A DNA stretch of 64,000 nt from Adiantum capillus-veneris (GCA_014529385.2 CM043953.1:87196342-87260341), one strand, 5' to 3'; positions 1-13,257 are shown, counted from the first letter of the stretch. The notes: a model not told the origin generated them from the letters alone. Numbers and translations are program-made.

Positions 1-1133
1 ACGACACCCTACTCCATTTCCACAAAGTAGAGATAAGAGCAATAGAAGAGAGGAAGTCATCTATCCATCATGTTTCTGGTTATAAGGGTCATACAACACA
101 AGCCAGGTTGATAAATCAAGGATTCTAATGAAATTTACTTCCAAACATAAAGATAAAATCCTATTGTCATATTTAGAATCCGTAAAAAATGACTTTTACC
201 CCATGTTTAAGAGGCACATCGCGGCCATCCATAAACCATAAATATAATATGAGACTTAGCCTAAACTAAATAGAAATCTTGTGAAAAGTACCCGACTAAT
301 CGTGTCCATACCTTCCAAGCCCGCATGTACATTTGCGACTTCTCAACTCTTGGCACAATGAGTTTCTAATTTTGCTTCTCTTAATAAGAGGGAGTGGAGA
401 GTTTCTCGACTAATCAAGACCACCCATCTTGACTGGAAACCTGAGCCAGCCCCCACTTTCCACCCCACACTTACACGTTTTTGCTTGTTTTCTAATTACT
501 ACCACATTGTTTTACATATACAACCAATGTTTTTTCCTTAATTCCAGGCACAGGTTCTTTCATTCATGCCTTCAAACATCACCAAAATATTTCTTTCTCA
601 AACATGGTCTATGAAGACAGTCCTATAATTCAACAAAAATAAATCGTTCAATTATTCTTAAGAGTTTGCCCCTACCCGTGGACTTCCTCTATCTAACCAA
701 CAGAGCCTTTGTAAAGGGTTTACTTATTTTCTAACTGCAAAATGCATATACTTTCCGAGTCGCAAATCGCAAGGAAACAACCTGCGAACCGCAAGGCATC
801 CTGCTAACCCCAAGAGACGAAAAGAGAGCTGACAACCTCAACCTATTCTCCGCTAATCGCAAAATCACCTCGCTAACCGGGTGTTCCATCTAGAAACAAG
901 ATATTCTTTCAGCAATTTTTCTCTTTAAGTGATTTCTCAAACATGACTAACTAGCTTCTAATATCAAACAAAGAGAGTTTATCAAGTAGTAACCATAAAT
1001 CAAACAATTCTTAATCTACTCTATGAGATCATATACTTGTTTCTTGTGATATAATTGCACTTCTTGGACAGTTTCAAGGGATTCCTAGGCCTGAATTATC
1101 GGTCATCATGTATAACGATGCAAAATTATAAAT
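1..1133. other. unassigned AT-rich sequence
   Basis: I see no convincing gene. A short open frame at 429-614 has no recognisable motif. Around 750-890 a short word of the form CGCTAACCGC/CGCAAATCGC recurs several times, but not as a regular tandem repeat. Confidence 0.5.
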
Positions 1134-1619
1134 TCACCTGACCAGATTAGCAACACGTTCGACCTCTTGTGGTTGAGGATGGATGGCTTTGACTTCTTTC
1201 ACAGCCAATACCTCCGCTTGAGGTACATTTGGAGTAGTTGATGCCTTCTTAGGAGGTAAAGCGGCATGAGTGTCCTTCGAGCTTCGAGTCACTCGCTTCA
1301 GGGCCATCATATCGTGAAAGAGAAGGGGCACTATGAGAAAGAGAACTCCAGAATTTGAGGGACAACAAGCCGACGATAGGGAAGTTGGAGATGGAGATGG
1401 ATTGAGGGTAAGAGCTTGAGGGAGAGAGGTTAAGGGAGAGAAGGTAACTTCGACGTCAATGCAAGAGAGCTTCTCCTTCCGAGAGTGTGCATGTTGAGGC
1501 GGTCCGGGGCGGGCAACAAGAAGAGCGGCCTCTAAACACCCTTCGAGGCTCCCGTGTTGCTCAATTGGGGCTAGGGAAAGCACAATTAGAGACAACAACA
1601 ATCCACAGCCAGAAACCAA
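1134..1619 (-). CDS. hypothetical ORF, possibly an exon or gag-like N-terminus
   Basis: A 161-codon open frame on the minus strand. The more plausible start is the ATG at about 1311, giving a basic, Ser/Thr/Pro-rich segment (ALKRVTRSSKDTHAALPPKK). Similar basic N-termini occur on some plant retrotransposon gag proteins, but no catalytic or zinc-binding motif is present. The frame ends at a CAG/GTGAAT context that could be a splice donor (about 1134-1139). This could equally be a chance frame in GC-richer DNA. I do not recognise a family. Confidence 0.2.
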   Translation of the reverse strand: MVSGCGLLLSLIVLSLAPIEQHGSLEGCLEAALLVARPGPPQHAHSRKEKLSCIDVEVTFSPLTSLPQALTLNPSPSPTSLSSACCPSNSGVLFLIVPLLFHDMMALKRVTRSSKDTHAALPPKKASTTPNVPQAEVLAVKEVKAIHPQPQEVERVANLVR

Positions 1620-1768
1620 ACAAGAAAAGGGGCACCACCTAGTTGTAGATGCGAACTAGGACGCACGTGATATCTCCTTGTACTCAAACGCACAAAGAGA
1701 GGGGAATGCAAGATAGCCACACACACCAAACACAAACATTCACCACGCCAGAGAGAGGTAAAGAGCAC

Positions 1769-4200
1769 AAATCAACTTGAGCAACTCAGTCTTAGCCTTA
1801 AAGACTAGATGCACATAAAGCTTGATGAGAAATAGCGAGACAACACAAAACTTGACCTTGTTGCCAATACACAAATTGTCTTAGGGTCACGGGAGCCCTC
1901 TCACCGAGCACCCTCTTACAATTTACCTTTTAGGCAAACAATTCAACAAACCCTCAAACCACCAAGCATGAAATGGCACAACAAACTTCAAGGACAATAT
2001 ACCTTCAACCACCTGATGAGCCAACTTATCAAGTCAATTTGGAGAGAAGAGTCGTAGTTGCAGCATACAATTGCACCCAAAACTATGAATCTTATTTATG
2101 GACAAGAGTAGGCTACAAGTGTGATTGCAGAGTATAGTATCACTCCACTCCTCTAGATGGCATAACTAACTTCAAGCTTCTCCATGCACCTATGTGTAGT
2201 GATGGAATAGAGCACTCACAATGCACACACTCTACACAACTAGGCTTGAAGAGTGGTGTGTTATGTGTTGAGAATGGTGTGGTATAGTGTGATCATGTGA
2301 TGATTTACAAGGGAGAGAAGGGCTCTATTTATAGGTTTGAGAAGCCCGATTAGGATTAGGCCTAATCAAGTTTATTTGAAGGAATAAAAGATTATGCAAA
2401 TTTTTATTTTTTTTTAATGAGGGTGGGTCTCTCTTGTCCTTTGAGTCACATGGATGTGGGCTAAAGGGAAGAGAATTATTGAGGATGAAGGGAGAGAGGA
2501 TTGAGTGAATAATTTGGGAGTGCCTACTCTAGTAGAGGGTGCATTTTACAATAAGGTTAGTGGTCAGTAGTTAGTAATTATCACTAAAAAATATTTACAA
2601 AATCATTCACCAAATGGTGAGATATATGATGAGAAAAGTTAGAGAAGGGATGAGCTTGTAAAGAGAGGTTGAAGCTTTGGAGAAGTTGACATTCAGCTCT
2701 TTACAGCACCGGAAGAAGAAGCGGTCAGCATCGCGAAGTAACGCGTGTCGATGAAGCTATGTTATCTTCAAACCTTGGAAAATTCATGATAAAAGCCTTC
2801 ATTTGCAGAGGTTATCTTTGGATTTTTGCTGATTTTTTGAAGTTCTTTACAAAGTTGAAGAGAGTATGGTAATATGGACATATATGTAGAGAGAAAGGGG
2901 AACACATAGGGTGTAGAAATGGAGGATGAAGGCTATGGAGGTGTGAGAGATGTGGCAATGGTGAAGAGGGTGAATTAGGACATGGGAGTTGCAGATTTGG
3001 GAGTGGGAAGGAGAAGGAGAAGTGTGTGTGAAAGAGGAAAATGATAAAGTGGAAGAGGGAGTGTGGCTGCATAGCATGGGCAAACTGGGGTCCACCAATA
3101 AAATCATAGCTCACAGCTCGTAGCTCAAAAAAATATGAAAAACTTTGAGATGAAAGTTCAGCTCACGAGCTACAACTTTTGTTTGTATCACCTTTTCAAA
3201 TTCGGGAAGCATGTGATCTTTAAAAATTCAGCAAAACCGACTGTTTTTTCCACTGCACAAGGTCCTTGTGAGATCCTTCTTTGGATGATTCTTTTGAATA
3301 CCTCCAAGAGTGAGCTCCCATGGTGCATGCATGCATTCCACATACCCTTGACCTTATTTGGTAGGTCTATAATTGAAGATATTGTTGAGATCATGATATA
3401 AATGAATAGTACAACTAAGAAAATCAAATATTGAGGGGTCTAAAAAAATATGTACATGTCAAATATAAATAATATAGATGGAAAAAATATAAAGGGGTCA
3501 AAATAAATCTCTCTCATTATAAGTCTACCATAAAAAGATGAATATTTTTTGTGGTCTAATTTATGAGAGTAATAGAGAATAGATGTAGGAAAGAAAAAAT
3601 CACAATAGTGAAAAAATATACACATAAATAGAACTAGTTTTTTTGGATTTTTGTTGGAATGGAGTTACACCAAAAATAAGACAAGCTTGCATGAAATTTT
3701 TTTATAAGGAATAAAGAGTATGCAAAATGGTAAGAAAAAATATGGTAATGGTGAGTCAATGTACATAGCATAAATAACACGCACCTAAGTATAAATATTT
3801 AAATAAATACAAACTAATTATGAAAAATCCTTTTATTTAGGCCCTATATACAATGAAATATTTACACACAAATGGGCCATAATATACTTATATTTTTTAT
3901 ATTTTTTATTTTTTTGGCTCAACTAGCCCAGTGACTAGCTAATTAAGGGTTTTTAAGAAGATATGGGAAAAGTCCCCTAATTCACACACGCCTATGTACA
4001 GTGAAATGGTAGGGATAACCAAAATGTTTGAGTGATTTGATAGGGTGAGGTAGCTTACTATGGCAATTATGGAAAGCCGAAAAACGGCTATCAATGTTTA
4101 AAGTGAATGGAGAGGGGTCTTTATATAGGCTCTCAAGGCCAAAATCACAAGCTAAGAATAGAGAAAAGCAAAGAGAGATAAATTCACACATGTTCGTAAC
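1769..4200. other. unassigned, LTR-like leader sequences
   Basis: No coding region can be supported. Two TATA-like contexts typical of plant LTR promoters occur: CTATTTATAGG near 2321 and CTTTATATAGG near 4120. At 3141-3171 a hairpin pair (AACTTT/AAAGTT, then AGCTC/GAGCT) resembles one inside the Gypsy LTR at 23103-23134. The region therefore probably contains decayed retroelement LTRs, but I could not place their ends. Confidence 0.35.
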
Positions 4201-4633
4201 TGTTTAAAAAATAAAATAAATAATAATAATAATAATTTTTTATTTTATTTTTTATTTTATTTTGTGGACACAAATTTTGATGCGCGATTTTGAGTCTAAT
4301 TTTAGAAGAACCTTACCTTACATGAAAAGAAGCTCTAAACTTGAGTCTTACTGTCTCTTTTCTAAAAATACTCTTTCTTTTCTAAAAGTACTCTTCCTAC
4401 TCCTTCTCTTCTAAAATTACTCCTCCTTTCCTAAACTTACTCCTATCTTAAGGTCAACTCTTATCTTTAGATACAGTCTTGAGGCTTAGGTTTCCCATAT
4501 CAACATATAGTTCTAGAGTCCAATTTTTGATCCAATCGTTTCATTGAAATGCTCTTTGACTTAATAAAATGAAAACCCTAAACATTTTTGCAAAGTAAAT
4601 GAAATAGTTTTTATTGAAAAATGTTGGGTACAT

Positions 4634-4635
<2 letters not shown>

Positions 4636-4674
<39 letters not shown>

Positions 4675-4729
4675 TGTAGTGCACAAGGATACATGGTTCT
4701 CTATCATCCTTTCTCTCATTCTCATCAAA

Positions 4730-4781
<52 letters not shown>
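4636..4781 (+). repeat. two (CT)n microsatellites
   Basis: Dinucleotide CT tracts at 4636-4667 and 4733-4781, separated by about 65 bases of pyrimidine-rich sequence. Open frames across them on either strand are low-complexity artefacts. Confidence 0.95.
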
Positions 4782-4784
<3 letters not shown>

Positions 4785-5108
4785 TCGTTGTGTGCAGACT
4801 CCAAAGATATGTACATATCTTTCTTTCTCTATCTCTTTTTTAACATCTATATCATGGTGGATTATCTCTCTATCTCTCCATATCTATCCATTACATTCGA
4901 GTCTCTTTCTCTATCTTTCTTTCTCAACCTATCTATTATGGAGGAGAACTACATGGTTCTTCCTCCCCCTCTCCCTCTCTCTGGATTTTGCTCCTATCTC
5001 ATCTCTTGTTGAGTCAGTCCTCTCCTTGTTTCCTCAAACTCATGTTCTAGAGTTTTCTTTCTGTTCTCTTGTTCTGGTGGTGAAACTGTGGTTTCCTTAC
5101 TTTTGTGG

Positions 5109-5112
<4 letters not shown>

Positions 5113-5181
<69 letters not shown>

Positions 5182-5190
5182 CCCCCCCCC
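5113..5190 (+). repeat. (CT)n plus C homopolymer
   Basis: CT repeat at 5113-5178 running directly into a 12-base C run (5179-5190). Confidence 0.95.
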
Positions 5191-8139
5191 TATATGACAG
5201 TGAAAAGCGGAATTGTGGAGGCACTTAGACCTGGAAAAATTCACCAGACATTGGTGCAATTGTAGTACAAATTTGTGGATGCATGCTTGGTTTAGGTGCT
5301 TTTATAAAACTCCATCTTTCCTACTACCCAACCCCATCACCTTTTTACTAGTATATAGTTTCCACAGTACCCTCTCCATTTCCCATTTCCATAACGGATC
5401 CCACCATATTCCATGCACGCGTCACATGCCCTACCTCCAAACACCTCTCCACCTCTAGTCACCTCTTATTCATAGTCTTGCAATCACTCACAATAGCATG
5501 CCTCAGTCTCTCCGCCATTGCAAGGCCTAATATACATACCACCTTACAGCTGCTTCAGAGTTTCACTAGTTCCATGCAGCTGCTTTATAGTTTCACTAGT
5601 TCCATGTAGCTGCTTTAGATAATTACTAGTTCTTGTTTGATTCATGATCTTTGTAGTGGTTTTCCTTTCTAGTATGCAGCTCTACTTCACAACAGTTCTT
5701 GTCATGCCAGCCTATTCATTGGACCACTCACCTGGATAGTGAGTGGAATAGTGGAGAGCATCTATAGAACATCTACATGGTTACACACAGCTCAACTTGC
5801 ATGGCCACCTTGGTGGATGTTCTCTAGAGGAAATTCTCTTCGAGGTAGATCATACTTGGACCGAGCGCTCGGGAACTCTTGGACTGCCCACATGGTGGGC
5901 ACCTAGGGTGGACATATTGGTCGACTAGGGTGGGGCTCAGACCACCTTAGCAAGATAGGTATCCTTTACCATCTAGAGTGTGGCCAGCCTATGGCCACCC
6001 CTTTTAGAGCATTCAAGATCTACGAGAAAACACTTCTTTAGTAGTCGGGGTGATGCAGGACGAGGCCAGGCTAGAGCCGTCCAATGAACAACCAGGCGAC
6101 TAGTGGCTCGGCTAACCAGTGGCTTTACTAGGCCACCACTAGTAGATATTTGTAGTTTTCAGGGGTTGCCTTGGCTAAATATTTCCTCTAGCAGCAGATA
6201 TGTGGTGGTTGTGCAATGGCCTCGGCTTGTGTATATATACACCATGATGGATAACAAAGTCTAACTACAGTCTTGCGGATCTCACCAATGTTTTGTGAGT
6301 CTTGCCATAGTATTGCCATTGCCTTACCACCATCCAAAGCACTCACCTTACACTCTGGGGCTTTGGCCATTGCGTACTTCACCTTGATTGTGTGCAATCC
6401 AGCCTATGAGACTTGTAGTCGTATCATCTAGTTACATTGTGGTTTTCAATAGTGTTGCACCCACTACACTCTCCATTGCACCTCATCCTCTACATCCTAA
6501 TTGTACTTGATGTGTAGTCGTGGAGTGGGCAGAGTTGGCCCCAGCAAGAGCAATCTTGTATGGTTATTTGGTTATATACAAGGTTTTTCCTTGGAGGGCT
6601 TGTGATTGTCTCAATTGTCTATTGTTTCAGTTCGTGTTCATTCTTCAGGTTTATTTTTAAGTTTTTACACTTTTTGTTGATTTCAGCTAGCTTGTGAGTT
6701 TGCATGGATACTACATCTAGAGCATCCCACCACTAGAAAGCATTGTGTGGACCATTTGCATCTAGATAATCTATCTTTTTTAAAAGATTATTTTTAGAAA
6801 GTTATGAAACTCTGAGCTGTAATATTTTATCATGTATTCAAACCCCAAGAGTAGCTGTCCATTGGTCATTTTGAAAATCCCCAGGTATCTAATCCAAAAG
6901 CCTTAGTTTGAACACATCTATTAACATCATTATCTTTTGGAAAAGAAATATCTTTTGTTGTATGACTGTCGAGCGGCTACTATGCTCAAACTTGTAATCC
7001 ATTTTTCTCATGATTCAATAATCCAAATTTAGTATTGAGAATTGCATTGTGTTCCTTCTCTCTTGCTCTTTCATTTACGTATATGCATTTAAAGATATAT
7101 TGTGTTCACGACTATGGGTTGTTGGGTAAAATAAAAAGTGGGACACCTCTATAGATTTATAGACCAAGAGCGTTAAAACATCAACCTCAGCAAAAAGTAT
7201 ACGAAAACCACTGTTAGTAATCCCCAACCAAAAGGTCTATGCTCCCTTGGGAACTTACAAGCACACGCCCACCCAAATGACCATAGCACATAGTAGTAAA
7301 GCCCCGTCAAATCACGGATTCACAACACACATTGACCAATAAATATGAAGACAATCGACCTCCCCTTTCACAATTGAAAATCAAAAACCCACAATTTCAA
7401 CATCAACTCCACAATTCATAGAGGCATGCCCTCCCAATCATGTAGAATATAGAATGGAATGTTCTACGTGTTTGAGATGGCCATTTCAGGAAGATCATTG
7501 TATATACGATGGAAAATATGTTGTATCTGTGAGTTTTAGAAAGTGATACATTGTTAACCCTCTCCATTGAGGAGTCAACATGGCAAGTAGAAGTGCTTTG
7601 GTAAGCAACAAATTTTTATCATTTCAAATATTCAAAACTACGCATGAGAAACCATTGATATTTTTTTCTTGAGTCACAAGCAATCAGAACCTCAAATTCT
7701 AAAACCCTGGTTTCAATGTTATTGTGGAGGACTCAAGATTTTCAAGAGTTTTTGCACCGTAAAAAATTCAAGATGGAGTTCAAGCAATGAGATTTAACCA
7801 AGTTAGGAGCCAAAAGATATGGAGTTTCTTTGTTTCAACATATAAAGTCATTTATAGTTGTCAAACTACACTAGAGTAGCCAAAATTCCATGAGAGGTCC
7901 TTTGGAAGGCCAAAACTATGCTCTTAGTAAGCATGTGCTCAAGCATGAAATTATGTCTATAACTTGCAAGTGTTTTGGAAACTAGTCTTTGAAGGGCATT
8001 CCTTTTTTTTGTAACACCAAGCACTAACAGTTGGATTTTACAAACATAAAAAAGGTTGTCTTTATTAAAAAAATAAAAAAATATGATTATTTTGGCAAAA
8101 TAACTTGAAACTTTAGTAAAATTCTATGACTGAGAACTT
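5191..8139. other. unassigned; one short tandem repeat
   Basis: No gene can be supported. At 5547-5636 there are three copies of an approximately 30-bp unit (AGCTGCTTYA...TTTCACTAGTTC), the third diverged. The remainder is mixed-complexity sequence with only short, motif-free open frames. Confidence 0.5.
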
Positions 8140-8460
8140 ACCATAATTCTCTCCTAGCAGAAACATTCTTCTGGCATACATCCCCATAATCACATTCTTC
8201 AAGGAAAACTCTCTCTAGGCTCTAGCTGACTCTATATGTCCATTCAAATTAACTTCCCACCAATAGAGGTGTTCTGCTTTGTTGATGTCATCAAACTCTT
8301 CAATGCAAGCGAGAATCATTTTTGCAATCTTGCAAACCAAAGTAGTTGCATCAAAAACACTCTCTTGCACATCTTTTATAGATTGAAAGTTTCTCACCCA
8401 TGGCTTCCTTCGAGGAAAGATGCAGCAAAGAGGCCTCAAGTATTTTCATTTGACTATTAG
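8140..8460 (-). pseudogene. unidentified exon-like coding fragment
   Basis: On the minus strand the frame 8439-8215 (FDATTLVCKIAKMILACIEE ... KAEHLYWWEVNLNGHIESAR) has protein-like composition. After one in-frame stop it continues to about 8141 (REFSLKNVIMGMYARRMFLL), ending at a consensus GGTAAGT splice donor. The 5' part may be frameshifted near 8390, because the next frame there also reads plausibly. I do not recognise the family. The fragment is isolated, with no partner exon found nearby, so a gene remnant is more likely than a working gene. Confidence 0.3.
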
Positions 8461-8866
8461 TAATTGGATTCAATTCTTCAAGTGATACGTTTGTGGATTC
8501 ATGTGGAAGGCTCACATTAATTGTTGATGGATTGAAGCATTCCTTATCTATCTCACCTTCAATCCATGGATCTAAGCAAAAGAAAAGGAAAGATCACACA
8601 ATAGCCTCCTAGAGGGTGACATAGTAACAAGCAAGAATTTTTTACATGATTATTGACATCCACATAAGCATCAATTTTTCTCAAACATTACTACTCCATG
8701 TATATTTATGCAAGAAAAAAGTACATAGATGGTAAATCTATCTAAAATCTAAGTATTTTAATTTTGTTACTTACGTCCTTGAAAAAGACTAAGGCTATAA
8801 CAACATAGTCCTAGATATTTGTAACACTATCCACTCAATCAATATTATTAAGTAAGTTTCGTAAGG
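8461..8866. other. unassigned AT-rich sequence
   Basis: Nothing recognisable; it lies between the exon-like fragment and the minisatellite block. Confidence 0.5.
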
Positions 8867-9430
8867 ATGGGTGCATATTTGATTCACCACTTGGCCAATC
8901 TAAACAAGTCTTTGGAGGGGATAAAGGGAATTCTCAATCCACAACCAGGCCACCTTAAGCAAGTTTCGGAAGGGAAAGTTCATCCATCCAAGGTCCATCA
9001 CTTGGCCAATCTAAATGGCTTTTGTCAGAGTGAGTGTATTCTAAATCCACCACAAACATTTTTCACTAGTTATCACATCCTTGATCCACAATAAGTCGCC
9101 ATTTTAAACAACTTATAGAAGCTTTGCTGCATTTTAAATCTACCACTTGGCCGTTCTAAAAAGTTATAGAACACATATTGTTTCCTAGATGCATCACTTG
9201 GAGATTTGAAGTTCAAGTTCTTATGGAAGAGTAAGAGACTTCTTAATCCACCACCAAGCCACTTTGAGCAAGGTGTGATGAGAAGGAAACGTGCATCTTG
9301 TATTTAGTACTTGCCCTTTTGAAACAAATTAAAAAAGGTTTGATGCATCCAAGATCCAACACAAGACCATTCTAAACATGACGATGTAAGAGAAAAAATG
9401 CATCCTAGACTCACTACCTTTCCATTCCAC
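8867..9430 (+). repeat. diverged ~55-bp minisatellite, type A flank (left)
   Basis: Units carry the words GATCCACCACTTGGCC, CATTCTAAACAAG and TGCATCC in a repeating order with a spacing of about 55-60 bases. Units are strongly diverged, with many small indels. The array grades into the core array to the right, which shares the word TCCACCACTTG. Confidence 0.6.
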
Positions 9431-10760
9431 TTGTCCAAGCTAGGCTCTATTGAGCTATAAAGGACCTTAAGATCCACCACTTGTATAATATATGCCCTAT
9501 TGAAACATAATGATCCATAAGGTTCAACACTTGTCCAATCTATGTTCCATTCGAGCATAGAGTACCATAAGGTCCCAATCTATGCTCTATTCATGCATAG
9601 AGATCCGTGAGGTCCACCATTTTTTCAATCTATGCTCCATTCAAGCATATAGAGCCACAAGATCCTCCACCTGTCCAAGCTAAGATGGATTCAAGCATAG
9701 AAAAACACAAGGTCCAACAATTTTCTAGTCTATGCTTTACTGAAGGATATAGAGCCATAAGATTCACTACTTGTCCAAGGAACTAACCCATTCAAGCATA
9801 GAAAGATACAAGGTACATCACGTGTCCAATATATGCTCTATTGAAGGACAGAGAGCCATAAGGTCCACCACTTGTCTAAGCTATGATCCATTAAAGCATA
9901 GAGGACCATAAGGTCCACCACTTGTCCAATTTATTGATCTCTGTTGAAGCATAGAGAGCCATTAGATCCAACACTTGTTCAAGCTATGCTCCATTTCACC
10001 CTAGGTAGCGAAAAGGTCCACCACGTGTCAGAGCAAAGTGATATTCTATCATAGAGAGCCACAAGGTCCACCACTAAATCTAGTCTCTATTGAAGCATAG
10101 AGAACCATAATTTCTACCACTTGTCCAAGCTATGCTCCATTCAAGCATAGAGGATCATTCAAGAATAAGATCTACCACTTTTCCAAGCTATGATCCATTC
10201 ACAAATAGAGAACCATATAGTCATCATCACTTGTGCAATCTATGATTTACTCAAGAATAGAGATTCATGAGTTCCACCACTCATCCAAATTCTACTCTAT
10301 TCAATTATAGAGAGACACACGTCCACCGATCTAATCTCTATTGAAACATATAGAGCCACAAGTTCCATCATGTGTCAAGCTATGCTCCATTCAAGCAAAC
10401 AAGACCATAAGGTTTACCAGTTAGCCAAACTATGCTCTATTAAATCATAGGCAACCACAAGGTCCACCACTTGTCCAAGATGAGCTACATTTGAACATAG
10501 AGAGCGACAAGGTCCACCATCTGTTCAATCTATGGTATTTTGAAGCATAGAGAGCAATAACGTCCACCAATTGTCCAAGCTATGCTCCATTCAAGAATAG
10601 GGGACCATAAGATCCATCACTTACCAGATCTATTCTCTATTGAAGCATAGAGATCCATAAGGTTCTCCACTTGTCCAAGTTATGTCCCATTCAAGTGTAG
10701 AGAGCCACTAGCTCCACCACTTGTCCAAGATAACCTCCATTGAAGCATAAAAATAGAGAT
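9430..10760 (+). repeat. core ~54-bp minisatellite with hairpin units (type B)
   Basis: About two dozen diverged units. The consensus contains AAGGTCCACCACTTGTCCAA followed by CTATGCTCCATTCAAGCATAG. The second block is a perfect 7-bp inverted repeat (CTATGCT/AGCATAG) with a 7-base loop, kept in many units and mutated in others. Unit length varies between roughly 45 and 65 bases. No ORF runs through the array. Confidence 0.8.
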
Positions 10761-11640
10761 AGACACATTGCATGACCATTCTATCTTATCTCCAATATAT
10801 CATCCCTAGTGTCAATAATTCATTTCTCTCAAGACTCATTTATGCTCAACCACAAGTATTATAGGTTGTTTAGTCTCAATCTCCACCACTTGTTCAACCA
10901 AAAGTATCATGGATTATTTGATGTCAATCTCCACCTCTTGTCTAACTTATAGTCCACTGTAATCTGTTTATTGTGGTTTAAAGCTTCATCTTTTCTAACC
11001 TTCTTTCATTTTTAGTATGGACTTTGATATGGGGGGAAAGTGCACATGATACTAGACAATGAAATTGTTTGTGCTAGTTGTGTGTGTAGAACCAATGAAT
11101 ATTCCACTCATTGTGATATAAATATAGGCCAAGGAAATGTATCCATACTAGTGGAGAAATCCATTCCAAACATTAGGAAGAAAATGGGGTCTAAGTGGGC
11201 CTCTTTATATGGAAGTTTAAGGAAGTCAAACCTTTAGTATCAAGAAAGTAATCAAAGGACAATTTTTTAATTCGAACAGGCAAAATGTCTAGTTTATTTG
11301 AATTCAATGTTTCCTCCCAAACTAGAATTTTAAATCTAGTGGGTAAAACCATATCATGTAGCATAGCTATAGAAAGATCTCGACATGTGAATTGCAAATC
11401 TATTAACTCCACTCAAACCAGAGATCATGTGTGGGAGTTATGGAAGATCAAAAATCATAAAATTGTCACCTCCTTTTTGGGAAGAAAAGTGCATCCTTTG
11501 ACCACTCTTACACATCTCTTACACACCCACCATTCTTGTACACATGGAGTATACCTATTCATCAAAATGTTAATCACGTCCATAAGCTTGTGGAAAATAA
11601 AGATGCCCTCCTACATTGCGTCCTCTTCCTAATGACAATC
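10761..11640. other. unassigned sequence between minisatellite blocks
   Basis: Contains scattered echoes of the minisatellite words (CCACTTGTTCAACC and similar, to about 10950). The open frame 11285-11632 has no known motif, and its opposite strand is also partly open, so I do not call it a gene. Confidence 0.4.
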
Positions 11641-12210
11641 TATACTAAAAGCTTTTGTGCATCCTAGATCCACCAATTGGCCATTCTTAACAAGTATTAA
11701 TATGCAAGATGCTTCATATACCATGAATTCACTATTTGAAACATATTTTTTAAGGAAATGTGCATCTGAGGTTCATTACTTGGCCATTCTAAATAGCTGT
11801 TAGAATGGGAGGTGAAATTTATACCCATAACTTGGATCTTCTAAGTAACCAAAAGACAAATGAGTGAAACTTAGAACTACCATTTGGCCATTCGAAACAA
11901 GTATTAGAAGGTGGTAGCATCTTAAACCAAACATTCCAAAAAAGTTGTGGAAGGGTGGGTGTTTCATTCAATAAACTAGTACTTTGCCATTCAAAGAACA
12001 TTGTGTAAAGATGGGTGCATACTAGATCCTCCATCTTTTCAATCTAAAAAAGTTATTGATAAGAGCCAAGAAATTTGCAATCCACCATCAAGACACTTTA
12101 AGCAACATATGGATGGAAATTTGCATCCTTTACTTAACATTTAGCTATTCTAAACAAGTTTTACAGGGGTTGGTACATCCAAAAACCACCATTGGGATAT
12201 TCTTAATGGT
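11641..12210 (+). repeat. diverged ~55-bp minisatellite, type A flank (right)
   Basis: The same words as the left flank recur (GCATCCTAGATCCACCAATTGGCCATTC and variants, ACAAGTATTA, GAAGGTGG). Type A units thus lie on both sides of the hairpin-bearing core array. Confidence 0.5.
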
Positions 12211-12539
12211 ACAAAATAAAAAATGAATTCAAAATGAACTATTTCATAAATTGATAATGCATAAGTTTATGCTCTGATAAAATATGTACAATGTGAAACA
12301 AATGTTTTATGGATTATGTTTAACATGATACATGAACTTTGAAATAGAGCATGATTATGCTAGCTCAGTCTACGCAACCTACCATACTTGAGTTCATTAC
12401 ATTTAATATCTTGGACCACTTCTTATGTAACTTCTTACCCTGCCACTCCATGGATTGTAAGTTGCCATCCTCCATAGTGTTCAAGCATCAATGAGTCTCT
12501 CCTTGTGTATGTATGTGTGAATGTAAGCAGTTGAGCTCA

Positions 12540-12622
<83 letters not shown>

Positions 12623-13255
12623 ATTTCTCAATGTAGTTAGTTAATTTGATGATATAAAAAGTGCTTCACATTTTGTTCAAGGGGATTCATTGTGCTCCAA
12701 TTTCACAAAGTTGATTGATTTCAAGCCTCAATCACCATTTTTGTGTCGTTGGGAGATTGATTGCAAGCTGGTACTTTGCCAATGTCTACTAATTGCAAAC
12801 ATTCTTTGGTCAACCTTGTAGAGAGTAGTTGAAAATCCGTGGATTTACAACAAAGTGTGTGAGTTGGTGGTGGGTGTGATATCTTAGGTGGATATTGCTT
12901 TTGAGCCTTACCCTGTAGTGTTTTTTATATGGCCACCAAAGGAGCCCCCACCTCACGCCCATAGACATGTCATCCTTTCTCTATACTTTTATTATCCTAA
13001 AAGCTCTTCATGGCTACACGTTATCCTCTCCCTTTGAACTACCCTCAACTAAAGCTATAGGAAATGTATAGAAACCACAGCTAGACCATAACAATTTTTG
13101 GGCTTGGAATATGCATGCATGATCCAGCTAGAGGTGGGATAGGAAGTTGACGAGCGGCTGGTAAATTTTTAGTGCAAATTTCTAATGGTTGACATATGGA
13201 TGTTGCCAACACTCAATATTTTCTCTGCATCCTTCTAAAATCTTTATAAAGGTTC

Positions 13256-13257
<2 letters not shown>
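12211..13257. other. unassigned sequence with a (CT)n tract
   Basis: A pure CT tract occupies 12544-12620. No coding signal is visible in the rest. Confidence 0.6.

Noticed and set aside
4541-5265. Long Ser/Leu-rich and Arg/Glu-rich open frames on both strands
   Set aside because: They are translations of CT/GA microsatellites; the same applies to frames at 13.2, 16.7, 19.2, 42.0, 43.0, 44.6-45.2, 51.8 and 52.8 kb.
8867-12210. CRISPR-like array
   Set aside because: Repeats are diverged, variable in length and without unique spacers; the sequence context is eukaryotic. It is a minisatellite.
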